From the NCBI GenBank assembly GCA_020025255.1, contig JAHHSK010000013.1, positions 1-35,710 of the forward strand: DNA of 35,710 nucleotides, given 5' to 3'. Origin of the DNA: Ruthenibacterium sp. (lineage in GTDB: Bacteria > Bacillota > Clostridia > Oscillospirales > Ruminococcaceae). Of this stretch, positions 1 through 8,272 are shown piece after piece. A model generated the notes under the pieces. The model was not told where the DNA came from. It ran no database searches and was given only the letters and a program-made list of their open reading frames with translations. The stretch's first letter is position 1; every line of letters begins with the position of its first letter. The translations under genes were made by a program, and so were the position numbers.

Positions 1-54
1 AAGGGCGTAGGTCGGGAAACCGGCGCGAGGGTTCAAATCCCTCCTTCTCCGCCA
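1..54 (+). tRNA. tRNA-Ser, 3' part (5' end outside the window)
   Basis: The window opens inside a tRNA. A long variable arm (stem GTCGG/CCGGC around a GAAA-containing loop, about positions 11-25) is followed by a perfect T arm (27-31 pairing with 39-43 around TTCAAAT), a 7-base 3' acceptor strand CTTCTCC (44-50), discriminator G51 and an encoded CCA (52-54). A class II variable arm, acceptor complement GGAGAAG and discriminator G fit tRNA-Ser. The anticodon lies outside the window, so the isoacceptor is unknown. tRNA-Leu is the alternative, but its acceptor stem and discriminator usually differ. Confidence 0.9.
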
Positions 55-56
55 AA

Positions 57-117
57 ACCGAAACACTTTGATGTCAAGGCAAAAGCCTTGGTCAATCGAA
101 GGGTTTCGGTTTTTTTT
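57..117 (+). terminator. Rho-independent terminator of the tRNA
   Basis: The outer stem ACCGAAAC (57-64) pairs perfectly with GTTTCGGT (103-110) and is followed by a run of T (110-117). An internal perfect hairpin CAAGGC/GCCTTG (75-80 and 85-90, loop AAAA) sits inside. The structure starts two bases after the tRNA CCA end. Confidence 0.88.
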
Positions 118-410
118 ATGCCGTAAAATAAGCTTTGGGAAAAAGATGGCAAAGTACCCCGTGCACCAGCGCGCGAAATGGGTGCAGCCGGTGGCCGCGC
201 GGCTCCAATGCGGGCAGAATCGCGCAGGAAAAGGGCAGCGAATATGGGTATAACCCGTAAAAAGGTTGTAAAATGTTTTTGAACGGATGCCGGAAACGCA
301 ATGAAAATGATGTAGTCCCCAGATTGAATTATCTGGATTTGGAACGAATGGAATCAATTTTTTAGCAAAGCGGTAAAAAATATGACTGTTTTACCCCGCT
401 CGAAAAAAGA
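118..410. other. Intergenic stretch without an assignable gene
   Basis: About 290 bases between the tRNA terminator and the promoter at 411. It holds a weak hairpin (TGCACC/GGTGCA around 162-186) and a GC-rich patch at 190-210, but no ORF with a ribosome site and no RNA family I recognise. Confidence 0.6.
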
Positions 411-438
411 TTGAAAATGGTCGAATTCATGATATAAT
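411..438 (+). promoter_or_regulatory. Promoter of the T7SS operon
   Basis: TTGAAA (411-416), a 16-base spacer and a perfect TATAAT (433-438) form a sigma-A-type promoter, with transcription expected to start near 445. No gene intervenes before the FHA gene at 657, so this is the best candidate promoter for the secretion operon. The leader would be about 210 bases long. Confidence 0.72.
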
Positions 439-453
439 TGGATAGAAAAAAAT

Positions 454-488
454 GGAAAATAAATCGACTTTTATTTTCCCTTTTTTTT
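454..488 (+). terminator. Terminator hairpin in the T7SS operon leader (candidate attenuator)
   Basis: GGAAAATAAA (454-463) and TTTATTTTCC (470-479) form a perfect 10-bp stem with a 6-base loop, followed by C and eight T (481-488). It begins only about ten bases after the predicted start point of the promoter at 411-438. A second, weaker hairpin (ACACCG/CGGTGT, 577-593) lies further down the leader. The structure is seen in the sequence; attenuation is inferred. Confidence 0.68.
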
Positions 489-656
489 CATGCGAAGCTG
501 ATAAAAAAATAACATAGGGTTCGTTTTGGCATGAACGCCGCAGACGGGGCTTGTGTTTTTTCGGAAAATCGGCATCACACCGTTTGGCGGTGTTTGCAAA
601 AGAGCGGGATGCGTGTGCCGCCGTTCCGGGCCATCCGCGCAGAAAAGAGGAATCGT

Positions 657-1541
657 ATGACGGAGATCTTGCTGGACAAAGAGGTTCGCGAAAGCAAAGA
701 CGGCAAAAGCTGTGTTTATGTGCTGGAAGACGAGGATCGTTTCAGCCAGCTGGGATACAAGGTGATGATGTCGCAAAAAACAGCCAATCTGCTGCGTGCC
801 GCGAAAATTCGTCACAACGGCAGAACGGAACTGATCTATATCACAAAGGGATGTCAGCCCTTTTCGTCGATTGTGCTGTCTTTGGGAAAAGAACGTGTGC
901 TGGAACTTTGCTCCAACGTGATGCAGGCGATTCTGAATGTGAAGAATCAGGGCTTTCTGATTTGCGAAAATATTGATATTTCGCTGGACCGCATCTATTT
1001 TGACGCCAAGACGCACGAGGTTCGGCTGGTGTATCTGCCGCTGGGCGCCGGAGACGAAAATCAAGAGATCCGTTTTGAAGCCGCGGTTCGTCAGCTGCTG
1101 GTTCAGATGATCGAGCAGGCCGGGCAAATCCGTTCCGAGCACGAGCGTGTAGTCCTCGATACCCTGTCCGGTGGGTGTATGGGGCTGGAAGGGATAGCAA
1201 AGCTGCTGCAGGGCAGCGAGCCGGCCGCGGCGCAGGGCGGCAAGACGCTGGTGCTTGTCAGCATGAACCCCAATCTGCAGCTGGAAGCACGGATGAAGGG
1301 CAGCCAGATGAGCATCGGCCGAAAGAAAACCAATGACTTGGTTTTGGATTTCAGCAATCGCATCAGCCGGCTGCACTGCATCCTGCGCAAAGAAGGGCAC
1401 CGTTATTTGGTGCAGGATGAAGAAAGCTCCTTCGGCACCGGGCTGAACGGCAAAATGCTGACGCCGAAACAGCCTGCGGAAATCCGAGAAGGCGATGTGC
1501 TGATGCTTCCGGGCATTCAATTTAAAGTCAAACTGGTGTGA
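657..1541 (+). CDS. FHA-domain protein with EssB-like N-terminal domain
   Basis: This 294-aa cytoplasmic protein is probably the phosphothreonine reader at the head of the secretion operon. Residues about 1-165 form a domain that looks like the cytosolic domain of EssB/YukC and recurs in the second FHA protein of this locus. Residues about 195-294 are an FHA domain with the GR pair (221-222), SRLH (237-240) and FGTGLNGK (259-266), so the phosphothreonine pocket residues look intact. I chose ATG 657 because AGAGGAA lies just upstream; an upstream in-frame ATG at 531 has no good ribosome site and would add 42 unconvincing residues. The gene ends 9 bases before the ATPase gene. Function as an FHA adaptor follows from the family; the link to the kinase at 15572 is inferred from context. 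Confidence 0.85.
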   Translation: MTEILLDKEVRESKDGKSCVYVLEDEDRFSQLGYKVMMSQKTANLLRAAKIRHNGRTELIYITKGCQPFSSIVLSLGKERVLELCSNVMQAILNVKNQGFLICENIDISLDRIYFDAKTHEVRLVYLPLGAGDENQEIRFEAAVRQLLVQMIEQAGQIRSEHERVVLDTLSGGCMGLEGIAKLLQGSEPAAAQGGKTLVLVSMNPNLQLEARMKGSQMSIGRKKTNDLVLDFSNRISRLHCILRKEGHRYLVQDEESSFGTGLNGKMLTPKQPAEIREGDVLMLPGIQFKVKLV

Positions 1542-1550
1542 GGAAACGAT

Positions 1551-2618
1551 ATGAGCAAGCCGGTATTAGTAATTGCGATCGAGGACGAAAATTACCTGCT
1601 CCCGCTGGAACTGGGGCTGGCAGAGCGTTTGTTTGAGACAGCGCAGATCGAGGTGATCTCCGACCGCGCCTATTTTGAAGAATTTTTCGCAGTGCCGCGC
1701 AGCATCGACCTGATGATCGTGGACGAAAGCTTTTATGTGCCGGAATTGAGCCGGCACAACATCAAAAAAACCTTTCTGCTGTCAGAGGATGCCGATGCGT
1801 GGGACGAAGACGAGGGGCAGTCGAAGCCGGAATCCCAGCCCGTGGTACACATTTTCAAATATCTTGATTTGCAGGTGCTGATGAACTGCATCATTCCGGC
1901 ACAGTGGGGCGGCACAAAAACGCAAAGGGATCGCACGCAGGTGATCGTGGTCATATCTGCGCAGGGCGGTGCGGGGTGCACCACGGTTGCCTTGGGGCTG
2001 GGTGCATGCCTCAAGCAGAGCTTGAAGCGCACGCTGTATATAAATCCCCGCACCTATCAAAGCTTTTCCTTTTATCTGGAAAACAAAACCGCGCTTTCGA
2101 TGCAGGGCTGTGCCAAAATGCGCATGAGCCGCGCCGAAATCTATGCGGATATGAAATCGGAGCTGCAGCAGGAGGGGATCGTATATCTTCCCGCGCTGCC
2201 GTCCGCGCGCCATGCACTTGCAATCGAGGAAAACGCCTATATCCGCCTGATTCGCGGCGCACAACAATCGGGCGAATACGATGCGATCATCGTGGATGTG
2301 GGAAATGAGCTGACCGCCGGAATGATTGCGCTGCTGGATGCTGCGACCAAAGTGCTGGTGGTTACAAACCAGGATCGCAGCGCAGCGTTCAAGCTGCAGG
2401 TGCTGCTGCACAACATCCGCTGCAGCGATAAGGAAAAATTCCATTTTGTATGCAGCCGATATGATGCCGCCAGCGATAATGCCTATGTCACCGATCCGTT
2501 AGCCAATGGCATAAAAATGGATGAATATATTGAAAAGGTCTGCCCGGAGCAGCTGGGCTCGGTGCGCGCGCTTGCGAAGATCGAAGGGCTGCAAAGGGTA
2601 GCGTATACATTGATGTGA
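1551..2618 (+). CDS. CpaE/TadZ-like P-loop ATPase with degenerate Walker A
   Basis: A 355-aa soluble protein with a receiver-like N-terminal half (about 1-120, hydrophobic strand then DLMIVDES at 53-60 where receivers carry the acceptor Asp) and a MinD/ParA-type ATPase half (about 130-355). This is the layout of CpaE/TadZ, which position secretion and pilus machines at the membrane or pole. The Walker A region reads QGGAGCTT (138-145): both the signature lysine of KGG and the P-loop lysine of GKT are missing, as in some TadZ proteins. The Walker-B-like strand AIIVDVGNE is kept. It may therefore bind nucleotide weakly or act as a scaffold. It is tightly packed between the FHA gene (9 bases) and the YukD-like gene (10 bases). 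Its role in placing the T7SS is inference. Confidence 0.78.
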   Translation: MSKPVLVIAIEDENYLLPLELGLAERLFETAQIEVISDRAYFEEFFAVPRSIDLMIVDESFYVPELSRHNIKKTFLLSEDADAWDEDEGQSKPESQPVVHIFKYLDLQVLMNCIIPAQWGGTKTQRDRTQVIVVISAQGGAGCTTVALGLGACLKQSLKRTLYINPRTYQSFSFYLENKTALSMQGCAKMRMSRAEIYADMKSELQQEGIVYLPALPSARHALAIEENAYIRLIRGAQQSGEYDAIIVDVGNELTAGMIALLDAATKVLVVTNQDRSAAFKLQVLLHNIRCSDKEKFHFVCSRYDAASDNAYVTDPLANGIKMDEYIEKVCPEQLGSVRALAKIEGLQRVAYTLM

Positions 2619-2628
2619 GGACGTTTGG

Positions 2629-2886
2629 ATGAAAGATACGGCAGTTGTTTTGGTGCGCTGGGTCGCTGACGGTCAGCTGATCGAAAAAGATGTGCGCGTA
2701 CCGTTGGAAATTTCCGCAAATGAATTGGTGATATCGCTCAACAGTGCGTATGACCTGGGAATCGATACACAGGATTACCGCCAGTGCTATTTGCGCTGTG
2801 AACGCCCCATTGCCCTGCTGCGGGGCGAAAGAAGCCTGCGCGATTTTGGTGTGCGCAACGGAACACTGATTCACGGAAATGAGTGA
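2629..2886 (+). CDS. YukD/EsaB-like ubiquitin-fold protein
   Basis: At 85 aa it is close in length to YukD/EsaB (about 80 aa), the small cytosolic ubiquitin-like component of T7SSb. The pattern fits a beta-grasp fold: a first strand AVVLVRW, a charged second strand KDVRVPLEI, a helix SANELVISLNSAYDLG and a final hydrophobic segment. The gene directly precedes essC, as in other firmicute T7SS loci, and its stop codon is 11 bases before the essC start. A TGAGG site at 2616-2620 precedes ATG 2629. The assignment rests on length, fold pattern and position more than on a signature motif. Confidence 0.75.
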   Translation: MKDTAVVLVRWVADGQLIEKDVRVPLEISANELVISLNSAYDLGIDTQDYRQCYLRCERPIALLRGERSLRDFGVRNGTLIHGNE

Positions 2887-2897
2887 GGGATGACCCC

Positions 2898-5800
2898 ATG
2901 AGTATGCAGTTCAAAGCGATTTTATCGAATAAAAACTTATACAAAGAGGTGCTGCTCCCTGCCAATGCAGGCGAGGTTGTTGTGGGTACCGTGCAGAACG
3001 CAGAGGTTCGTCTGCCCCGAAATCTGTTTTTCGAGCAGTTCGAGCTGAATTTCCTGCGCGAAGGAGAAAGCTGGACGGTCACATGCTCGCCCAACCTTTA
3101 TCTGACGAACGGAAGCATGAGCAAGCTGCCGCAAAAACAATTACAGCATGGCGATGAACTGCAAATCAAATACGATTCCTCCGATGCAGTGCTCATGTCG
3201 ATGAGCGTGATGATCGACTTTGATGAGGTGGATCAGGATTTTTACCGATTTATCGATATCAGCGGCAGGCAGAAAATCCGGATCGGCGGCGGAAGGGACT
3301 GTGATATACAGATTCACGATCCCGATTGCGCGCAGGATGAGATCTGGCTTATGCTGCAAAACGAACACTATCTTCTGCAGGAAAAGCAAACGCAGTTCGG
3401 CGTATATGTGAACGGGGTGCGCATCAAGCAAACCGCAGCGCTGCGCGATTACGATTTTTTCTCCTTGGATCAATACAAATTTTTCCTCAAGGGCAGCTGT
3501 CTTTATACTACGCAGAAGGAATCGGTGCGGGTCAACGGCTTGCCGCAATATCGGGATGTGCCTTCCCAAAGCCGTTTGGAATATCCGAAATTCAATCGGA
3601 ACACGCGGCTGAAGGCAAAGCCTTGCGAAGAAGAGATCGCGGTTTTGGATCCGCCGGAAAAGCCCAATAAGCCGCAGGATAATTTGGCAATGACGCTGAT
3701 GCCGTCGCTTGCCATGCTGATCGTTACGGTGGTTTTGCGCAGCGTGATGAACGCAGGCGGCGGTTCCTATATCATTTTAAGTGCCTGCATGATGGGGGTC
3801 GGCATCCTTACTTCGATCGCAACCTTTATCATGAACCGGCGCAAATATAAAACAGAGATTCGCCAGCGCGAGGAAAAGTACGGAGCTTATATCGCAAAAA
3901 AACGCGAAATGATCCAGCAGGCACGCGAGGAAGAGCGGAAAACGCTGGAAGAGATCTATTATTCCGAACAGCGGGATCTCAAGCATGTGGTCGAATTTTC
4001 GGGCAGACTGTTTGACCGCACGGCCGATGACGATGATTTTGCGCAGGTATATCTGGGAAAGGGCAGCTGCCGTTCCCTGCGTCCGATCCGCTGCAAAGAG
4101 CAGGAAGCCATTGAAGTGACGGACGAAATGACCCTTGTGCCGGAACAGCTTTGTCAGGAATACAGGGAAATCGAGGGCGCGCCGATCACACTGCCGCTGG
4201 CGCGATACGATGCCGTGGGCGTGATCGGTTCCTATCCGGGCTGTGTGCAGCTGCTCAAAAACATGACGCTGGATCTGGCAGCGCGGCATTACCACAGTGA
4301 TCTGCAGCTGTATTTCATTGCAAGTGAAGAACATGCCGGGGATATCCAATGGGCGCGCTGGCTGCCCCATGTGGAAAATGAATCGCTGGGCATGCGCAAC
4401 ATCGTATGCGATGCACAAAGCCGCGGCCTGATTTTCGAAAGCCTGTTTGTGCAGCTTTCCGCGCTTGCGGCAGGGCTTGGGGGCGCGGCCCGGCGCAGCA
4501 TCATTTTTGTTCTGGATGACATGGGCATTCGCAATCATCCGCTTTCTCAGTACATCAAGGGCTGTGCGGAAAAGGGCTTTACCTTTATCTTTTTTGATCG
4601 ATGCGAAGAATATCTGCCCCAAAACTGCGGTGCGGTCATTCGCCTGAAAAACGAACCCGGCAAAGCCGAGCTTGTGGATACACAGGACTGTGAAGCGGTT
4701 CAGAGCTTTGAATATGAGCCTTTGAGCAGCGGCATTCTGGAAAATGTGTGCCTGAAGCTGGCACCCGTATTCTGCGAAGAAGTGAGCCTGGAAAGCAGCC
4801 TTACCAAAAGCTATACCTTCTTTCAGATGATGAATATCTATACGGTGGAGGACATCGATCTGGCTGCAAACTGGCAAAATGCCAGGATCACCAGCACCAT
4901 GGCGGCGCCGCTTGGCATCAACGCCAAAAACCAGCAGGTGATGCTGGATCTGCACGAAAAGGCACACGGCCCGCACGGCCTTGTGGCCGGCACCACCGGC
5001 TCGGGCAAATCAGAGATTCTGCAAAGCTACATTTTATCTATGGCGATCCATTATCACCCGTATGAGGTGGGGTTTGTCATCATCGATTTTAAAGGCGGCG
5101 GCATGGCAAACCAGCTCAAGGGGCTGCCGCATCTAATGGGTGCTATCACCAATATCGATGGGCGCGAAATCGACCGATCGCTCAAATCCATTAAAGCCGA
5201 GCTGCAAAAAAGGCAGCGTTTGTTTGCTCAAAGCGGCGTGAACAAGATCGATGATTACATCCAAAAGTTCAAAAAGGGAGAAGAAAAAATCGCCCTGCCG
5301 CATCTCATTATCATTGTGGATGAATTTGCCGAGCTGAAAGCCGATCAGCCTGAATTTATGAAGGAGCTGATCTCGGCGGCCCGTATCGGCCGCAGCTTGG
5401 GCGTGCATCTGATTCTGGCGACCCAAAAGCCCTCCGGGCAGGTGAATGAACAGATCTGGAGCAACTCCAAATTCAAATTGTGCCTCAAGGTGCAGAATCA
5501 GGAGGACAGCAAAGAGGTGCTGCGCTCCCCGCTGGCGGCCGAGATCCGTGAGCCCGGGCGCGCGTATCTGCAGGTGGGCAACAATGAGATTTTTGAACTG
5601 TTCCAATCGGCGTACAGCGGCGGTGCCGCCAAAGCGGACGAGCTGGGGAACGATCGGGAATTCGAACTGGAAGAATTGAACCTGTGGGGACAAAGGCGTA
5701 CGGTTTATCGCCGCGCAAAGAAAAAAGCCGCGCACGATGACAGCACCTATACGCAGCTGGATGCCGTGGTGGAATATGTGCATGACTATTGCGAAAGCAA

Positions 5801-7433
5801 GCATATTGCACAGCTGCCCGAGATCTGTCTGCCGCCGCTGCCGATGACGCTGGCGTATCGGCCGAATACACGGCAAAAAGACAGCTGGATGATCGACATC
5901 GGCATATACGATTCCCCCGATACGCAGTATCAGGGCCCGGTGGCACTGGAGCTGGCAACCCAGAACACGGTTATCATCGGTTCGGCTCAAAATGGAAAAA
6001 CAACGCTGCTGCAAACGATCATCCGCGGGCTGGAAGATACCTATACCCCCGATGAAGTCAATATCTATATTTTGGATTTTGGCTCTATGGTGCTGAAAAA
6101 CTTTGAAAGTTCGCATCATGTGGGCGGCGTTGTATGCGCCCCGGACGATGAAAAGCTGAAAAACCTGTTCCGCCTGCTGGATGCCGCCATGGAGGAGCGC
6201 AAAAACAAGCTGGCGGCGGTGGGGGTCAGTTCATTTGCTTCCTACCGGGAAGCAGGCTATACCGATCTGCCGCAGATCGTGGTGATCGTGGATAACTATA
6301 CCGCACTCAAAGAGCTTTATTTTGCCGATGAGGATCCGCTGCTGGGCGTCTGCCGCGACGGGCTGACCCTGGGCATCAGCGTAGTGCTGGCAAACAGCCA
6401 GACCAACGGGATCGGGTTCCGTTATATGGCAAACTTTGCGCAGAAAATTGCGCTTTCCTGCAACGACAGCGGGGAATATGCGGCTCTGCTGGACAGATGC
6501 CGCATGACACCGGCCAATTTCCCCGGCCGCGGCCTGATCGCGATCGATAAGGAAATATACGAGTTCCAGACCTATCTGCCGTTCGAAGGGGAAAAAGAGA
6601 TCGAACGCGTGGAAGCGATCCGCACGCATACCGCTGCGCTGAATTGCAGGTATCCGCAAAGCAGGGCGCGCGCGATCCCGCAGGTGCCGGAAGTTCTGGA
6701 TGATGCGTATGTGAAAGAAAATCTGCCAAAGCACCTTGCAAAACCGTATGCGGTGCCCGTGGGCATCGATTATGAAACGGTTGCGTGGAGCATGCTGGAT
6801 CTGTGCAAAATATCGAGTCTGGCGATCACCGGCAGGGAACGGTTCGGCAAAACCAATTATCTGGCGCTTGTGCTGAACTATTTGCAGGAAAACGTGTTCG
6901 ATTATCCTTCCAAAGTCTATATCATGGATGATTACGACCGTCAGCTGGCTCGGTTTTCATCGTATGGCATTGTGGAAAAATATACCGTCGAATGCACCGA
7001 ACTTGATTACATCCTCAGCGAACTGGAGCAGCAGCTGAAGGCGCGGCAGGAAAAGGTGCGTTCCGGGCAAAGCGTGGAAGAACAGCCGCTGCTGGTGTGT
7101 GTGTTCCAAAACAGCGATCTTATGGCGCAGGATGGCATCAAGCGCGCACAGGCAGATGCGATCCGCAGCCTGATCAAAAACAGTGCCCGCCTAAAAGTGT
7201 GCATCATTTTTTCCGGCGTGGAAAACACGGCCGTCAGTTACAGCGGGCCGGAAGGAATGAAGCTGGCCAAAGAGTGCAAAAACATTATGGTGTTTGATGA
7301 TCTTTGCAATTTGAAGCTGGTGGATGTGCCCATGGCGACCCAGCGCCGGTTCAAAAAGAGCCTGGAGCTTGGCGATGCATATCTTGTAACGGAAAACGAA
7401 ACATTCAGGCAAAAAATCGTTCATGCACAGTGA
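2898..7433 (+). CDS. essC: EssC-type FtsK/SpoIIIE secretion ATPase
   Basis: This is the membrane motor of the type VII system. At 1511 aa it is close to firmicute EssC/YukBA (about 1480-1500). Order: two FHA-like beta domains (about 1-95 and 100-200, the second with GVYVNGVRI), two membrane helices (about 263-315), a charged coiled linker, then three FtsK/SpoIIIE domains. Domain 1 has a canonical Walker A GTTGSGKS (698-705) and Walker B LIIIVDEFAEL (D808, E809). Domain 2 has GSAQNGKTT (1028-1036) with IVVIVDNY. Domain 3 has GRERFGKTN (1312-1320) and a poor Walker B (LLVCVFQNSD). Only domain 1 therefore looks fully catalytic, which is typical of EssC. I chose ATG 2898 because GAGGGA lies 7 bases upstream; a GTG at 2883 is possible. 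Neighbours are the YukD-like gene and a WXG100 gene. Confidence 0.96.
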   Translation: MSMQFKAILSNKNLYKEVLLPANAGEVVVGTVQNAEVRLPRNLFFEQFELNFLREGESWTVTCSPNLYLTNGSMSKLPQKQLQHGDELQIKYDSSDAVLMSMSVMIDFDEVDQDFYRFIDISGRQKIRIGGGRDCDIQIHDPDCAQDEIWLMLQNEHYLLQEKQTQFGVYVNGVRIKQTAALRDYDFFSLDQYKFFLKGSCLYTTQKESVRVNGLPQYRDVPSQSRLEYPKFNRNTRLKAKPCEEEIAVLDPPEKPNKPQDNLAMTLMPSLAMLIVTVVLRSVMNAGGGSYIILSACMMGVGILTSIATFIMNRRKYKTEIRQREEKYGAYIAKKREMIQQAREEERKTLEEIYYSEQRDLKHVVEFSGRLFDRTADDDDFAQVYLGKGSCRSLRPIRCKEQEAIEVTDEMTLVPEQLCQEYREIEGAPITLPLARYDAVGVIGSYPGCVQLLKNMTLDLAARHYHSDLQLYFIASEEHAGDIQWARWLPHVENESLGMRNIVCDAQSRGLIFESLFVQLSALAAGLGGAARRSIIFVLDDMGIRNHPLSQYIKGCAEKGFTFIFFDRCEEYLPQNCGAVIRLKNEPGKAELVDTQDCEAVQSFEYEPLSSGILENVCLKLAPVFCEEVSLESSLTKSYTFFQMMNIYTVEDIDLAANWQNARITSTMAAPLGINAKNQQVMLDLHEKAHGPHGLVAGTTGSGKSEILQSYILSMAIHYHPYEVGFVIIDFKGGGMANQLKGLPHLMGAITNIDGREIDRSLKSIKAELQKRQRLFAQSGVNKIDDYIQKFKKGEEKIALPHLIIIVDEFAELKADQPEFMKELISAARIGRSLGVHLILATQKPSGQVNEQIWSNSKFKLCLKVQNQEDSKEVLRSPLAAEIREPGRAYLQVGNNEIFELFQSAYSGGAAKADELGNDREFELEELNLWGQRRTVYRRAKKKAAHDDSTYTQLDAVVEYVHDYCESKHIAQLPEICLPPLPMTLAYRPNTRQKDSWMIDIGIYDSPDTQYQGPVALELATQNTVIIGSAQNGKTTLLQTIIRGLEDTYTPDEVNIYILDFGSMVLKNFESSHHVGGVVCAPDDEKLKNLFRLLDAAMEERKNKLAAVGVSSFASYREAGYTDLPQIVVIVDNYTALKELYFADEDPLLGVCRDGLTLGISVVLANSQTNGIGFRYMANFAQKIALSCNDSGEYAALLDRCRMTPANFPGRGLIAIDKEIYEFQTYLPFEGEKEIERVEAIRTHTAALNCRYPQSRARAIPQVPEVLDDAYVKENLPKHLAKPYAVPVGIDYETVAWSMLDLCKISSLAITGRERFGKTNYLALVLNYLQENVFDYPSKVYIMDDYDRQLARFSSYGIVEKYTVECTELDYILSELEQQLKARQEKVRSGQSVEEQPLLVCVFQNSDLMAQDGIKRAQADAIRSLIKNSARLKVCIIFSGVENTAVSYSGPEGMKLAKECKNIMVFDDLCNLKLVDVPMATQRRFKKSLELGDAYLVTENETFRQKIVHAQ

Positions 7434-7442
7434 GGTGAAAAA

Positions 7443-7733
7443 ATGGCAGTAACATATTTGGAAACGCAAAAATTTACCGCTGCGATCGAGGCATTCAAAA
7501 CCGGTGCCGAAAGCTATAAAGAGATAAAAAACGGCGTGGATACTGCAACCACTGCGCTGCTGAAATCGTGGGAAGGCGAAGGCCGCAACCAGTTTGAAAA
7601 GGATTACCGATTTATTTTCCGGCAGCTGAGTGATATCGAGGATCTTTTGTACGAACTGTATAACTCCCTGATCGAAGCGCAAAGCAACTATATCAAGACA
7701 GATGATGCGGTTGCCAAAGAGTTAACACCGTGA
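7443..7733 (+). CDS. WXG100-family protein with YxxxD export signal
   Basis: A 96-aa helical-hairpin protein with the WXG turn motif W43-E44-G45 and, in the second helix, Y83-I-K-T-D87, the YxxxD/E motif that marks ESX substrates for export. It starts 10 bases after essC behind a GAGGTG ribosome site. It is the only WXG-type protein in this window with an intact YxxxD motif. Placed before a coiled-coil protein and a large candidate substrate, it may be the targeting partner of that substrate, as YwqI-like or Lap proteins are for LXG effectors. The alternative is that it is the general EsxA-like substrate. Confidence 0.88.
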   Translation: MAVTYLETQKFTAAIEAFKTGAESYKEIKNGVDTATTALLKSWEGEGRNQFEKDYRFIFRQLSDIEDLLYELYNSLIEAQSNYIKTDDAVAKELTP

Positions 7734-7753
7734 GTCCATGAAAGGAATAGGCC

Positions 7754-8248
7754 ATGAGCTATCTGAGAACGCTGAAAAATAATCTTTCGCAATTACAGGA
7801 GGACAAGCGTGAATATGAAGCGCAGATCGAAACACAAAAGGCGCGCCGGGAAAGCCTGGAAACGCTGAAAATCCAAATGGGCATCTGCACCGACAGCGCG
7901 ACCTACGGCATCAATGCAAGCCTGGATTCGGTGACATCGTATCTTTCCTTGGGCGTCGCCATGGATCAGACCTTTGTTGTGCGCGGCGAGGAAATGAGCC
8001 TTTACAAGGAAAAAGACGCTGCGAATGACAGCTGTCTTGGGCAGGCACTTTCGGATGTGAATCAGGAAATCACCCAGGTTGAAAATAAAATCGATCAGTT
8101 AAGCCAAAGCAAACAAAGGGTGCAGAACGATATCGTGCAGACACAGAATGAAATCTACTGGGAAGAACAAAGATTGGCCGAAGAAGAACGCCGCGAAGCG
8201 GCAGCACAGGCGGCGGCAGCGCAGACGGCATTTACAAGAAAAAAGTGA
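7754..8248 (+). CDS. Coiled-coil protein, YwqH/DUF5082-like
   Basis: A 164-aa protein that is almost all helix: one coiled coil at about 1-42, a central Ser/Gly-containing region, and a second heptad-rich stretch at about 95-155 ending in an Ala/Gln-rich tail. No signal peptide or membrane segment is seen. The N-terminal pattern (MSYLRTLKNNLSQLQEDK) and length resemble YwqH-type DUF5082 proteins that precede LXG toxin genes, but I cannot confirm the family by eye. It lies 20 bases after the WXG100 gene and 24 bases before the candidate substrate, which suggests a substrate-specific chaperone or targeting factor. Confidence 0.75.
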   Translation: MSYLRTLKNNLSQLQEDKREYEAQIETQKARRESLETLKIQMGICTDSATYGINASLDSVTSYLSLGVAMDQTFVVRGEEMSLYKEKDAANDSCLGQALSDVNQEITQVENKIDQLSQSKQRVQNDIVQTQNEIYWEEQRLAEEERREAAAQAAAAQTAFTRKK

Positions 8249-8272
8249 GTTTGAATCGAACGGGGAACGAAT

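Noticed and set aside
160..215. Possible T-box leader because of a GGTGGCCGCG stretch resembling the antiterminator bulge
   Set aside because: The consensus GGTGGNACCGCG is broken, no specifier stem or following terminator is seen, and no synthetase or amino-acid gene follows.
531..656. Upstream extension of the first FHA protein to ATG 531
   Set aside because: No ribosome site precedes 531, the added residues are unlike the rest, and a good AGAGGAA site fits ATG 657.
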